From NCBI RefSeq assembly GCF_008935075.1, contig NZ_CP044545.1, positions 2,321,501 through 2,385,500 on the forward strand: a stretch of DNA of 64,000 nt. Direction: 5' to 3'. Position 1 is the stretch's first letter, and each line of letters begins with the position of its first letter. Below the pieces are notes generated by a model. The model was given only the letters and a program-made list of their open reading frames with translations, searched no databases and was not told where the DNA came from. Both the position numbers and the translations under genes were made by a program. The DNA comes from Pradoshia sp. D12 (GTDB lineage Bacteria; Bacillota; Bacilli; Bacillales; Pradoshiaceae). Below, piece after piece: positions 57,086-64,000 of the stretch.

Positions 57086-57094
57086 ATTATAACA
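57086..57094 (-). promoter_or_regulatory. Extended -10 promoter of panBCD
   Basis: TGTTATAAT (TGn plus perfect TATAAT) on the minus strand, with the start of transcription expected near 57079. The -35 is weak. Confidence 0.6.
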
Positions 57095-57173
57095 TTCAGT
57101 CATTTTTATATGCCATATATTAACTCATTTTCAATTAATTTCTTTTTTAAAAACAACCGCTTAATATTGTCCA

Positions 57174-58166
57174 TTATTGATGCACAGTTATATCTCCGGA
57201 ATAAACCAAATGGCTTTTTTGCTCATCATCCATGATAATCAATACACCATCATCATTAATTCCGGTTGCCAAGCCAGTTAAAGATCCTCGCAGGCTTTGG
57301 ACGGTGACCTTCTTCCCAATGGTAATGGTAAGCTTTTCCCAAAGCTGTTTTATTGGTTCAAAACCTTTTTCTAAATAAAGTAGATATATATCTTCAAAAT
57401 TCTTAAAAAAGCTTTGTAAAAATTCAGATCGATCTACTCTTTGTTTCTTCTCGATTAAGACAGAAGTAGCGATCTCTTTTAACTCATCAGGAAACGATTC
57501 AAGGGGCTGGTTTATATTCATGCCAATGCCGATAATCACATGATGAATTTGATCGGACTCCGCATGAAGCTCTGTTAGTATTCCCGCAATCTTCCTTCCT
57601 TCTACCAACACATCATTTGGCCATTTGATTCCTGCATTCACACCAAATTTGTTTAGTGTCTGAACAACAGCTACAGCTGTTAACAACGTGAGCTGAGGGG
57701 CATGGTAGGGAGGAATATCAGGTCTCATAATCATACTTAACCAGATCCCTCCATTTGAAGGAGAATGCCACTTTCTTTTTAATCGCCCTGTACCTTCCGT
57801 TTGTTCATCACTAATCACAGCTGTACCATCTTTAGCTCCGCTTCCCGCAAGTTCTCTGGCAACAACTTGAGTGGATGAGACTGTATCATAAGAATATATA
57901 GATTGTCCTACAAATTCAGTCTGTAACCCCATTAGAATATCAGTGGCCCTTAGAGAATCTAATTTTTTCAAGAGCCGATACCCCTTTTTCTTTACAGCCT
58001 CAATTTCGTAGCCTTCCTGACGCAGCTGGTCAATATGCTTCCATATCGCCACTCTTGAACAGCCAACTAAATCAGCTAATGCCTGTCCTGATATATAATC
58101 CTCTCCAGCTTTCGCAAATGCTTTGGCAATCTCATGCTTTAAAGTTTGTTCTCTTGAATGAGCCAT
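57174..58166 (-). CDS. birA: Biotin-protein ligase / repressor BirA
   Basis: 330 aa, bifunctional type: N-terminal winged helix (about 1-70, SGQALADLVGCSRVAIWKHIDQLR) for repression of the biotin operon, then the ligase domain with TGRLKRKWHSPSNGGIW-type ATP loop (GRG/RxKW) and KWPNDVLV, and a C-terminal SH3-like domain. Its start overlaps the end of cca by 28 bases. Upstream of panBCD as in B. subtilis. Confidence 0.94.
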   Translation of the reverse strand: MAHSREQTLKHEIAKAFAKAGEDYISGQALADLVGCSRVAIWKHIDQLRQEGYEIEAVKKKGYRLLKKLDSLRATDILMGLQTEFVGQSIYSYDTVSSTQVVARELAGSGAKDGTAVISDEQTEGTGRLKRKWHSPSNGGIWLSMIMRPDIPPYHAPQLTLLTAVAVVQTLNKFGVNAGIKWPNDVLVEGRKIAGILTELHAESDQIHHVIIGIGMNINQPLESFPDELKEIATSVLIEKKQRVDRSEFLQSFFKNFEDIYLLYLEKGFEPIKQLWEKLTITIGKKVTVQSLRGSLTGLATGINDDGVLIIMDDEQKSHLVYSGDITVHQ

Positions 58167-59323
58167 TGTTTAATTAACTCCTTTTTATTCGGGACCTTAT
58201 GATCCAGAATTCCGTTAATCACTTCATGCATAAGCTCCTTAATCCACGGTCCACCTGGTTTATCAGCCCATTTCATCAGGTCGTTTCCGGAAACCTCTAT
58301 AACAGTTTCCTTATGAATTGGCATACGAGCATGCAGATCAGTGATTGCGTCGTAGTCTGGGTCCGCATGATGATATACTGACCAAACCCTTTCCACGCTC
58401 AGGGTGTTTTCAAGGCCAAGCTGATAAATGGTATAGGGAGTAAATGAGGAACTCTCTCTTTTCTTCGTTTCACGGATCAACAGACCTATTTTTTTCATTT
58501 GACTTGAAGAAAGCTTCCAGTGACTGTATAGGGATTGATCCTGACCATTAAAGAGGGCAATCAAAGCCATCCATTCTTCAAATGATTCACAACGGTTTAA
58601 GGGTAGTGCAAGAAACTGCTCTATATGAGCCGCAAATTGACCAAAACCCGGAAAATAGGCTAGCAAACCTTCGTCTGCAGCAATTTTTAACCCTTTTTCT
58701 GGATATTGCCCAAGAACCATTTTTTGAAACTCAGCTGTTTTCCGTTCCTGTGCTATATGTAAGAGTAAATCGGCATTTTTCCGTAATGCCGATCGTGTAT
58801 TTTCATGCAATGTAAACCCTAGCTGGCTTACAAATCGAACAGCACGAAGAATCCTTAGCGCATCCTCACTAAATCGTTCATCCGCCGGACCAACCGTCTC
58901 GATTACCTTTGTATGTATAGCTTTTTCTCCATCAAATGGATCATACAATTTTCCATCCTGGTCCATGGCAATTGCATTCATCGTAAAATCTCTTCTCTTT
59001 AAATCCTCATGCAAAGAGGTTACAAAGATGACTGAATCTGGCCGTCGATAATCTTTATATGCAGATTCTGTTCTAAATGTCGTGATCTCAAACGAGTCTC
59101 CTTTATAAAGCACTAATACAGTTCCATGATCAATACCAACGTCTACTGTATGGGTGAAAATTTCCTTTACTTGCTCGGGAGTGGCGGAGGTAGCAATATC
59201 CACATCATCAATTTCCTTCCCCATTAAAGTATCCCTAACGGCTCCACCAACAAAATAGGCTTCATACCCCTTCGCCGTTAACTGATCCAAAACAGGACGC
59301 GCTCTGATAAATTCCTGGTTCAT
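58139..59323 (-). CDS. cca: CCA-adding tRNA nucleotidyltransferase
   Basis: 394 aa class II nucleotidyltransferase. [24 protein letters not shown] holds the G-[GS]-x9-13-D-x-D catalytic motif in two parts (Asp pair DVD, about residue 41). [12 protein letters not shown] and [15 protein letters not shown] follow. It builds the CCA end of tRNA. Its start overlaps the bshA stop region (ATGA). Confidence 0.94.
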   Translation of the reverse strand: MNQEFIRARPVLDQLTAKGYEAYFVGGAVRDTLMGKEIDDVDIATSATPEQVKEIFTHTVDVGIDHGTVLVLYKGDSFEITTFRTESAYKDYRRPDSVIFVTSLHEDLKRRDFTMNAIAMDQDGKLYDPFDGEKAIHTKVIETVGPADERFSEDALRILRAVRFVSQLGFTLHENTRSALRKNADLLLHIAQERKTAEFQKMVLGQYPEKGLKIAADEGLLAYFPGFGQFAAHIEQFLALPLNRCESFEEWMALIALFNGQDQSLYSHWKLSSSQMKKIGLLIRETKKRESSSFTPYTIYQLGLENTLSVERVWSVYHHADPDYDAITDLHARMPIHKETVIEVSGNDLMKWADKPGGPWIKELMHEVINGILDHKVPNKKELIKQWLIQENKL

Positions 59324-60471
59324 TCGTCCTTCTCCCCATTTTTCAATAATGAATAATACAAGTCCTCATATTGATTCACGATATGTTCGGTTTGAAAATG
59401 ATCTTTAATTTTATGAATAGCGTTATTACCCATATTCATTCTCAGCGAATCATTTTCAAGCAATTCCAACAATCGCATAGAGGCAGCTTCGATATCTCCT
59501 AGCTCGATGGTGTATCCGTTAATCCCATCTTCAATAACCTCAGGAATTCCCCCGATTTTGGTTCCAAGACATGGAACGCCATAGATCATCGCCTCAAGAA
59601 GTACTAACCCAAAACTTTCTTTTTCTGACATAAGGACACATACATCACTAATGGAATAGAGCTCCTGTAGATTTTCCTGTTTTCCTAACAGAATTATTTT
59701 CTCCTGTAAGCCCATTGCTTTAATTTTTTTACTTACAAAAGACATTTCCGGTCCGTCGCCTACTAATAAAAGTTTACTCGGTATTTTGTCTGCCACGGCT
59801 CCAAAAGTGTCTATGATATCAGGTACACGCTTCACCTTCCGAAAATTCGAGACGTGAATGACAATTTTTTCATCTTCTTTAATTCCAAGCTCTGCTTTTA
59901 AATTAGCCACGTTACCAGCATCCGGTTCAGGCGCCGGATAATCGATAAAATTATAAATCGTTTGAATTTCTTGATCCGGTTGAATTAAATCATATGTCTC
60001 TTTAACAAGTTCATGAGACACGGCCGTAACAGCATCAGATTTTTCAATAGCGAACTTAATCATGTCCTGCAGAGAAGAATCATACCCTAGTATCGTAATA
60101 TCCGTACCATGGAGAGTCGTTACTACCTTTAGGCCAGAGGAGGTCATTTGCTTGGCCAAAATTCCGCAAACGGCATGCGGCATCGCATAATGGGCATGAA
60201 TGATATCAAGCTCTTCCATTTTAACCACCTCGGCTATCTTGCTGGCCAATGACAAGGTATATGGAGGATATTGAAAAACAGCATATTGATTAACTTCAAC
60301 TTGGTGAAAATATATATTTGAGTATCGCTTTTTTAAGCGGAACGGTACACTGGATGTTATAAAATGAATCTCATGTCCCTTCTCCGCCAGCTTAATTCCT
60401 AATTCGGTCGCAACAATCCCTGATCCGCCGACAGTAGGATAACAAACAATTCCAATTTTTAACTGTTTCAT
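59320..60471 (-). CDS. bshA: GlcNAc-malate glycosyltransferase BshA
   Basis: 383 aa GT-B fold family 4 glycosyltransferase. [19 protein letters not shown] at the N-terminus and [18 protein letters not shown] (EX7E, about residue 290) at the active site. First step of bacillithiol synthesis: GlcNAc from UDP-GlcNAc onto L-malate. Overlaps bshB1 and cca by four bases each, forming one operon. Confidence 0.95.
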   Translation of the reverse strand: MKQLKIGIVCYPTVGGSGIVATELGIKLAEKGHEIHFITSSVPFRLKKRYSNIYFHQVEVNQYAVFQYPPYTLSLASKIAEVVKMEELDIIHAHYAMPHAVCGILAKQMTSSGLKVVTTLHGTDITILGYDSSLQDMIKFAIEKSDAVTAVSHELVKETYDLIQPDQEIQTIYNFIDYPAPEPDAGNVANLKAELGIKEDEKIVIHVSNFRKVKRVPDIIDTFGAVADKIPSKLLLVGDGPEMSFVSKKIKAMGLQEKIILLGKQENLQELYSISDVCVLMSEKESFGLVLLEAMIYGVPCLGTKIGGIPEVIEDGINGYTIELGDIEAASMRLLELLENDSLRMNMGNNAIHKIKDHFQTEHIVNQYEDLYYSLLKNGEKDE

Positions 60472-61184
60472 TTCTTTCCACCTAACAAATCTTGATCAAG
60501 TAAGAGAGGTTTTTTCGTTCTAAATCCTTCTGCAAATAACACGCCTGCCTCTCTTCCATATGCCCGCTCTCTGCCTTCGATTGCTTCGAGATATCCTTCT
60601 GTAAGAGGGGTCACAACCCCATCATCCGTTTTAATAAATTGAGAGGAATAGCTTTTTAAACTGGATAATTTACAATGAAAATAACTGCTGATATCCACAC
60701 AAAAATCGGGCGGATGAAAGCTATTAATCATGTAATAAAAAACATCCTTCGGCTTATGGGCCTCCAACTTACTTTCATCCTCATATTTCCTAATACCAGC
60801 AGAAAAGACAGCCTCTTCGACCAAAGCTGCACAATGTCCATGATCCGGATGACGGTCAGGAACAGCGGGTACAAAGATGATTTCAGGCTTGTATGTTCTT
60901 ATAACAGAAACAATCTTTGAGATGTTTTCAGGTGTGGGATATAATTGCCGATCTCCCATATTTAAATTCAAGCGTTCCTTTACACCTAAGATAGCAGCTG
61001 CCTGTTTGGCTTCCTTCAATCTGTTTGTGGGAGTACCATTCGATGAAAGCTCCGCCTCGGTTAAGTCACAGATGACAACGGAATGGCCTAATTCTGTATA
61101 TTTTGCTATTGTACCCCCCATTCCGATTTCCACATCATCGGAATGGGCGCCAAAACATAGTATGTCTGTCTTCATTGTGGGCAT
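60468..61184 (-). CDS. bshB1: GlcNAc-malate deacetylase BshB1
   Basis: 238 aa from ATG 61184 behind AAAGGAG (spacing is short; ATG 61175 is an alternative). LmbE/PIG-L fold with the zinc motif [10 protein letters not shown] (AHxDD) and HPDHGHCA. Removes the acetyl group of GlcNAc-malate in bacillithiol synthesis. Starts one base after the mgsA stop. Confidence 0.94.
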   Translation of the reverse strand: MPTMKTDILCFGAHSDDVEIGMGGTIAKYTELGHSVVICDLTEAELSSNGTPTNRLKEAKQAAAILGVKERLNLNMGDRQLYPTPENISKIVSVIRTYKPEIIFVPAVPDRHPDHGHCAALVEEAVFSAGIRKYEDESKLEAHKPKDVFYYMINSFHPPDFCVDISSYFHCKLSSLKSYSSQFIKTDDGVVTPLTEGYLEAIEGRERAYGREAGVLFAEGFRTKKPLLLDQDLLGGKK

Positions 61185-61185
61185 A

Positions 61186-61590
61186 TTACTCCTTTTCCCT
61201 AACAATATTTCTCCATTTAAGGTCTCCACGTTCTAAACCATGTATTAACATTTCAGCCGTTCCCATATTAGTTGCCAATGGAATGGAATAAACATCAGCC
61301 AAACGCATTAAAGCGGACACATCCGGTTCATGCGGCTGCGCAGTCAATGGATCTCTGAAGAAAATAATAATATCAATATCATTTACTGCAACCATCGCCC
61401 CAATTTGTTGATCTCCCCCGAGTGGTCCGGACTGATAACGATGAACTGACAGGCCTGCTTCATCCTGTATTCGCTTTCCCGTTGTACCGGTAGCAAAAAG
61501 CTGATGCTCTTTTAGGATATGTTTATACGCAAGCGTAAATCGAATCATGTCGTCTTTCTTTTTGTCATGTGCAATCAATGCGATTTTCAT
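61186..61590 (-). CDS. mgsA: Methylglyoxal synthase
   Basis: 134 aa from ATG 61590 behind [22 protein letters not shown] start, [10 protein letters not shown] phosphate loop and [21 protein letters not shown] with catalytic Asp. It converts dihydroxyacetone phosphate to methylglyoxal, and the following bacillithiol genes detoxify that product, which explains the operon logic. Full length. Confidence 0.95.
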   Translation of the reverse strand: MKIALIAHDKKKDDMIRFTLAYKHILKEHQLFATGTTGKRIQDEAGLSVHRYQSGPLGGDQQIGAMVAVNDIDIIIFFRDPLTAQPHEPDVSALMRLADVYSIPLATNMGTAEMLIHGLERGDLKWRNIVREKE

Positions 61591-61603
61591 GGAACAGTGC
61601 TCC

Positions 61604-62398
61604 TTAATCAATAATATTTTCTAATCCATATACTAATTCTTCTATATTCATGACGGTTTCCACCGACAATTTAACTCCGCTCATAAAAGAGTTTCGATCA
61701 TATGAATCATGTCTTAGAGTAAATGTCTGACCTTCTCCGCCGAACATGACCTGTTGATGCGCAACAAGTCCAGGTAAGCGTACACTATGTATTCTCATTC
61801 CTTCATAGTCTGCACCACGTGCACCTTTTATTGTTTCTTTTTCATTTAAATGTCCCTGTTTTTTTATTTGTCTTTCTTCAGAAATTAATTGTGCTGTTTT
61901 TATAGCTGTTCCTGAAGGAGCATCAAGTTTTTGATCGTGATGCAATTCAATAATTTCGACATCCGGAAAATATTTAGCTGCCTGCTTGGCAAATTTCATC
62001 ATTAACACAGCACCAACAGCAAAATTCGGTGCAATAATACACCCAATTCCGTTTTCTTTTGAAATTCTTTTGATTTCATTTAAATCTTCATCTGAAAAGC
62101 CGGTCGTTCCAACAACCGGACGGATATGGTGTGATAATGCTGATAATGTATGGATTCTTCCAGACTCCGGAGTGGTCAAATCAATCAGTACATCCGCTTT
62201 AACTTCAGAGAAACATTTTTCATGATCTGTATAAATTGGAACATCTATACCGGTAAATCCATCTATTTCACTTAGTTTCAACCCATCATTCTTATGATCC
62301 AATACAGCTACTAAATGAAAATGTTCTGTATTCATCACTAAATTTACTGCTGCTTTCCCCATTTTACCTCGCGGCCCTGCAATTATGACATTAATCAT
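61604..62398 (-). CDS. dapB: 4-hydroxy-tetrahydrodipicolinate reductase
   Basis: 264 aa from ATG 62398. NAD(P)-binding [14 protein letters not shown] at the N-terminus, catalytic [15 protein letters not shown] with His-His and Lys (about residue 155-165), and a C-terminal [14 protein letters not shown]. Lysine and diaminopimelate synthesis, also a source of dipicolinate in spores. Just after ypjD (the two nearly touch). Confidence 0.95.
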   Translation of the reverse strand: MINVIIAGPRGKMGKAAVNLVMNTEHFHLVAVLDHKNDGLKLSEIDGFTGIDVPIYTDHEKCFSEVKADVLIDLTTPESGRIHTLSALSHHIRPVVGTTGFSDEDLNEIKRISKENGIGCIIAPNFAVGAVLMMKFAKQAAKYFPDVEIIELHHDQKLDAPSGTAIKTAQLISEERQIKKQGHLNEKETIKGARGADYEGMRIHSVRLPGLVAHQQVMFGGEGQTFTLRHDSYDRNSFMSGVKLSVETVMNIEELVYGLENIID

Positions 62399-62401
62399 CA
62401 A

Positions 62402-62734
62402 TCATTCTTCCTTTCTTGTCCAACGGTCTTTGTCCCTGGAATTGAATTTCTCCATCACCCTGTCATGTGCATCCTGTAAATCAATATTCAGCGAATTGGC
62501 CATACAAATTAGCACAAATAAAACATCTCCTAATTCTTCTTCAATTGCTTTTTCTGTTTCAGATTCTTTTTTGGGTTTTTCACCATAATAATGGTTAATC
62601 TCTCTCGCCAATTCTCCAAGCTCTTCAGTAAGTCTCGCTGTCATGGCAAGCGGACTGAAGTATCCCTCTTTAAATTGCCCTATGTATTGATCTACTTCCT
62701 GCTGTAAGTCAGCGATTGTTTTCTTATGTTCCAT
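62402..62734 (-). CDS. ypjD: MazG-like nucleotide pyrophosphohydrolase YpjD
   Basis: 110 aa. MazG fold with the EELGELAREINH (ExxE) and EEELGDVLFVLICMAN (ExxD) metal-binding helices (about 40 and 66). Hydrolyses nucleoside triphosphates (dUTP or similar) to monophosphate and pyrophosphate; the exact substrate is unknown. Starts the ypjD-dapB-mgsA-bshB1-bshA-cca operon. Confidence 0.9.
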   Translation of the reverse strand: MEHKKTIADLQQEVDQYIGQFKEGYFSPLAMTARLTEELGELAREINHYYGEKPKKESETEKAIEEELGDVLFVLICMANSLNIDLQDAHDRVMEKFNSRDKDRWTRKEE

Positions 62735-62879
62735 ACAGTTACACCCTTTTCTCTTAATGTTAGCGTATTTCTTAGTTATCGAACAATAAATATGATAGAA
62801 TGCAAAAGGATATCATTCATTATTTTTCCTCAATTGTACACTATAATAATAATTGAGTTAGCAAGAAAGGGGTTAGAAT

Positions 62880-63752
62880 GTGTTTTTCAACTTAAAGCTT
62901 AAAAACGTCATACTGATATTATTAGGGGCTGCAATAATGTCTTTTGGCCTTGTTCATTTTAATATGCAAAACGCATTAGGTGAAGGGGGATTTACAGGGA
63001 TTACCCTTTTAATTTATAACTTAACTGGTATTAGCCCTTCGATTACCAATATTTTATTAAATATACCTCTTTTCTTTGTAGGATATAAACTGTTGGGCAA
63101 AAAAACCTTTTTGTATACACTTATCGGTACCATCGCTGTATCTGTATTTATTGCGATTTTCGAAAAATATCAAATACATATTCCTTTAAAGGATGACCTA
63201 ATGCTCGCGGCTTTATTTGCAGGTGTGTGCATTGGTGTCGGTTTAGGAATTATTTTCCGTTACGGCGGAACGACTGGCGGAGTCGACATCATCGCACGGC
63301 TCATGTTCAAATATAAAGGCTGGAGCATGGGAAAAACCATGTTTATGTTTGACTTCTGCGTTATCGTTTTATCACTCGTAACGTATTTGGAATATAAACA
63401 AGCCATGTATACACTTGTCCTCGTTTATATTGGCAGCCGTGTAATTGACTTTATCCAAGAGGGTGCATATGCAGCCCGTGGTGTGATGATCATAAGCAAC
63501 TCCAATTCCGTGATAGCTGAAAAGATTAATCAACAAATGGAACGCGGTGTTACATTACTCAAAGGGGTTGGCTCATATACCAAACAGGAGCGCGATGTGA
63601 TTTATTGCGTTGTAGGCAGCAATGAAATTGTACGCCTTAAGAGCATTATTACATCCATTGATCCACATGCATTTGTTTCCGTATCTGTCGTACATGATGT
63701 ACTTGGTGAAGGATTTACGTTGGATGAAAATAAAAATCCGCTTGAAAAATAA
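62880..63752 (+). CDS. ypjC: YitT/YpjC family membrane protein
   Basis: 290 aa with GTG start at 62880 behind AAAGGGG. Five to six membrane helices in the first ~205 residues (YitT_membrane: LGAAIMSFGLVHFN, GGTTGGVDIIARL), then a cytoplasmic DUF2179 domain (about 210-290, GVTLLKGVGSYTKQERDVIYC). Function unknown. Divergent from ypjD, followed by a strong terminator. Matches B. subtilis ypjC by place. Confidence 0.9.
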   Translation: MFFNLKLKNVILILLGAAIMSFGLVHFNMQNALGEGGFTGITLLIYNLTGISPSITNILLNIPLFFVGYKLLGKKTFLYTLIGTIAVSVFIAIFEKYQIHIPLKDDLMLAALFAGVCIGVGLGIIFRYGGTTGGVDIIARLMFKYKGWSMGKTMFMFDFCVIVLSLVTYLEYKQAMYTLVLVYIGSRVIDFIQEGAYAARGVMIISNSNSVIAEKINQQMERGVTLLKGVGSYTKQERDVIYCVVGSNEIVRLKSIITSIDPHAFVSVSVVHDVLGEGFTLDENKNPLEK

Positions 63753-63763
63753 GCAATATAGGA

Positions 63764-63795
63764 AAACCCCCTTCATATACGAAGGGGGTTTCTCT
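63764..63795 (+). terminator. Terminator after ypjC
   Basis: AAACCCCCTTC, 6-nt loop, GAAGGGGGTTT and a T-rich tail; A-run at the other side allows use by the cut yugP-like gene too. Confidence 0.9.
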
Positions 63796-63797
63796 TA

Positions 63798-64000
63798 TTA
63801 ATCTTCACCATTCATGCCGGTTAGCATAAATACAAATCGTAACAATTCAAGTACAGCAACTGCTGCAGCTGCAACATATGTTAAGGCTGCGGCATCTAAG
63901 ACTTTTTTCGTTTCTTTTTCTTCATCAGCCCTGATTACACCTAAAGCAACAACCTGTTTCATAGCACGGTTAGAAGCATTGAATTCAACCGGCAGTGTAA
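63798..64000 (-). CDS. Zinc metallopeptidase YugP-like, 5' end outside the window
   Basis: The last 66 residues of a protein are encoded up to the TAA at 63798-63800. TLPVEFNASNRAMKQVVALG, KKVLDAAALTYVAAAA and a final hydrophobic helix match the C-terminus of neutral zinc metallopeptidase family 2 (YugP, membrane-bound, DUF2 type). The catalytic HExxH would be upstream, outside the window. Role in protein quality control is an inference. Confidence 0.75.
   Translation of the reverse strand, partial: TLPVEFNASNRAMKQVVALGVIRADEEKETKKVLDAAALTYVAAAAVAVLELLRFVFMLTGMNGED

Noticed and set aside
56884-57094. T-box leader before panB
   Set aside because: No T-box sequence or specifier stem is present; the paired hairpins with bulged A fit the pan motif better.

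Overview
The window looks like a chromosomal segment of an endospore-forming Bacillaceae (Firmicutes). Evidence: low GC, strong AAAGGAGG-type ribosome binding sites with some TTG/GTG starts, a Bacillus-type (class B) RNase P RNA, spore coat genes (cotD, cotW/cotX-like), an sspM-like SASP gene, bacillithiol synthesis genes, and a gene order that follows the Bacillus subtilis ypgR-ypgQ-bsaA-metA-csp-ypeQ-ypeP-ypdQ, ypcP-ypbR, xpt-pbuX-ypwA-ypsC-gpsB-ypsA-cotD-yprB-yprA, yppE/G-sspM-recU-ponA-ypoC-nth-dnaD-asnS-aspB-ypmB-ypmA-dinG-panDCB-birA-cca-bshA-bshB1-mgsA-dapB-ypjD-ypjC series almost without a break. It is not B. subtilis itself: it carries fhs, an HD-GYP gene, a tandem-rhodanese gene, a ba3-type oxidase operon and an SgrR/MFS pair that I do not place in that backbone. 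All comparisons with B. subtilis are from memory, not from a search.

Layout. 1-13.4 kb: ypgR/cvfC (cut by the window edge), an operon of degV-ypgQ-yfmR, glutathione peroxidase, an unrecognised 168-aa protein, fhs, metA, an HD-GYP protein, cspD, two RNase H-fold proteins, a glyoxalase-fold protein, a DUF5694-like protein, a DUF6123-like protein and a Nudix hydrolase. 13.5-21 kb: 5'-3' exonuclease, sulfurtransferase, the double dynamin DynA, a tiny membrane peptide behind a good Fur-box match, a small zinc-ribbon peptide, and a cotW-cotX-cotX spore crust cluster. 21-30 kb: xpt-pbuX under a guanine riboswitch with an unusual insertion, the cbaDBA ba3 oxidase operon, a strictly 20-bp periodic repeat array, the M32 carboxypeptidase, a degraded copy of the ypsC 3' end, and ypsC. 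30-40 kb: sgrR-like/MFS divergent pair, rnpB, gpsB, ypsA, cotD and mrfAB (yprAB) with a LexA-box-like site. 40-64 kb: hsp20, the yppG region, sspM, recU-ponA, nth-dnaD-asnS-aspB, a DinG whose helicase motifs have decayed, panBCD behind a pan-motif leader, and the birA...dapB-ypjD series, ending in a cut yugP-like gene.

The content is mostly housekeeping. The unusual signals are in non-coding DNA and in individual proteins: the 20-bp array (26311-26510), the guanine aptamer with an extra hairpin in loop L3 (23409-23494), the Fur-box micro-gene (19077-19283), the catalytically degenerate DinG (51940-54543), the ypsC tail remnant (28333-28536), the LexA-like box before mrfA (39150-39163) and three well-formed sigma-K-type promoters (cotD, hsp20, yppG). 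I saw no phage, insertion sequence, CRISPR array or tRNA/rRNA gene.
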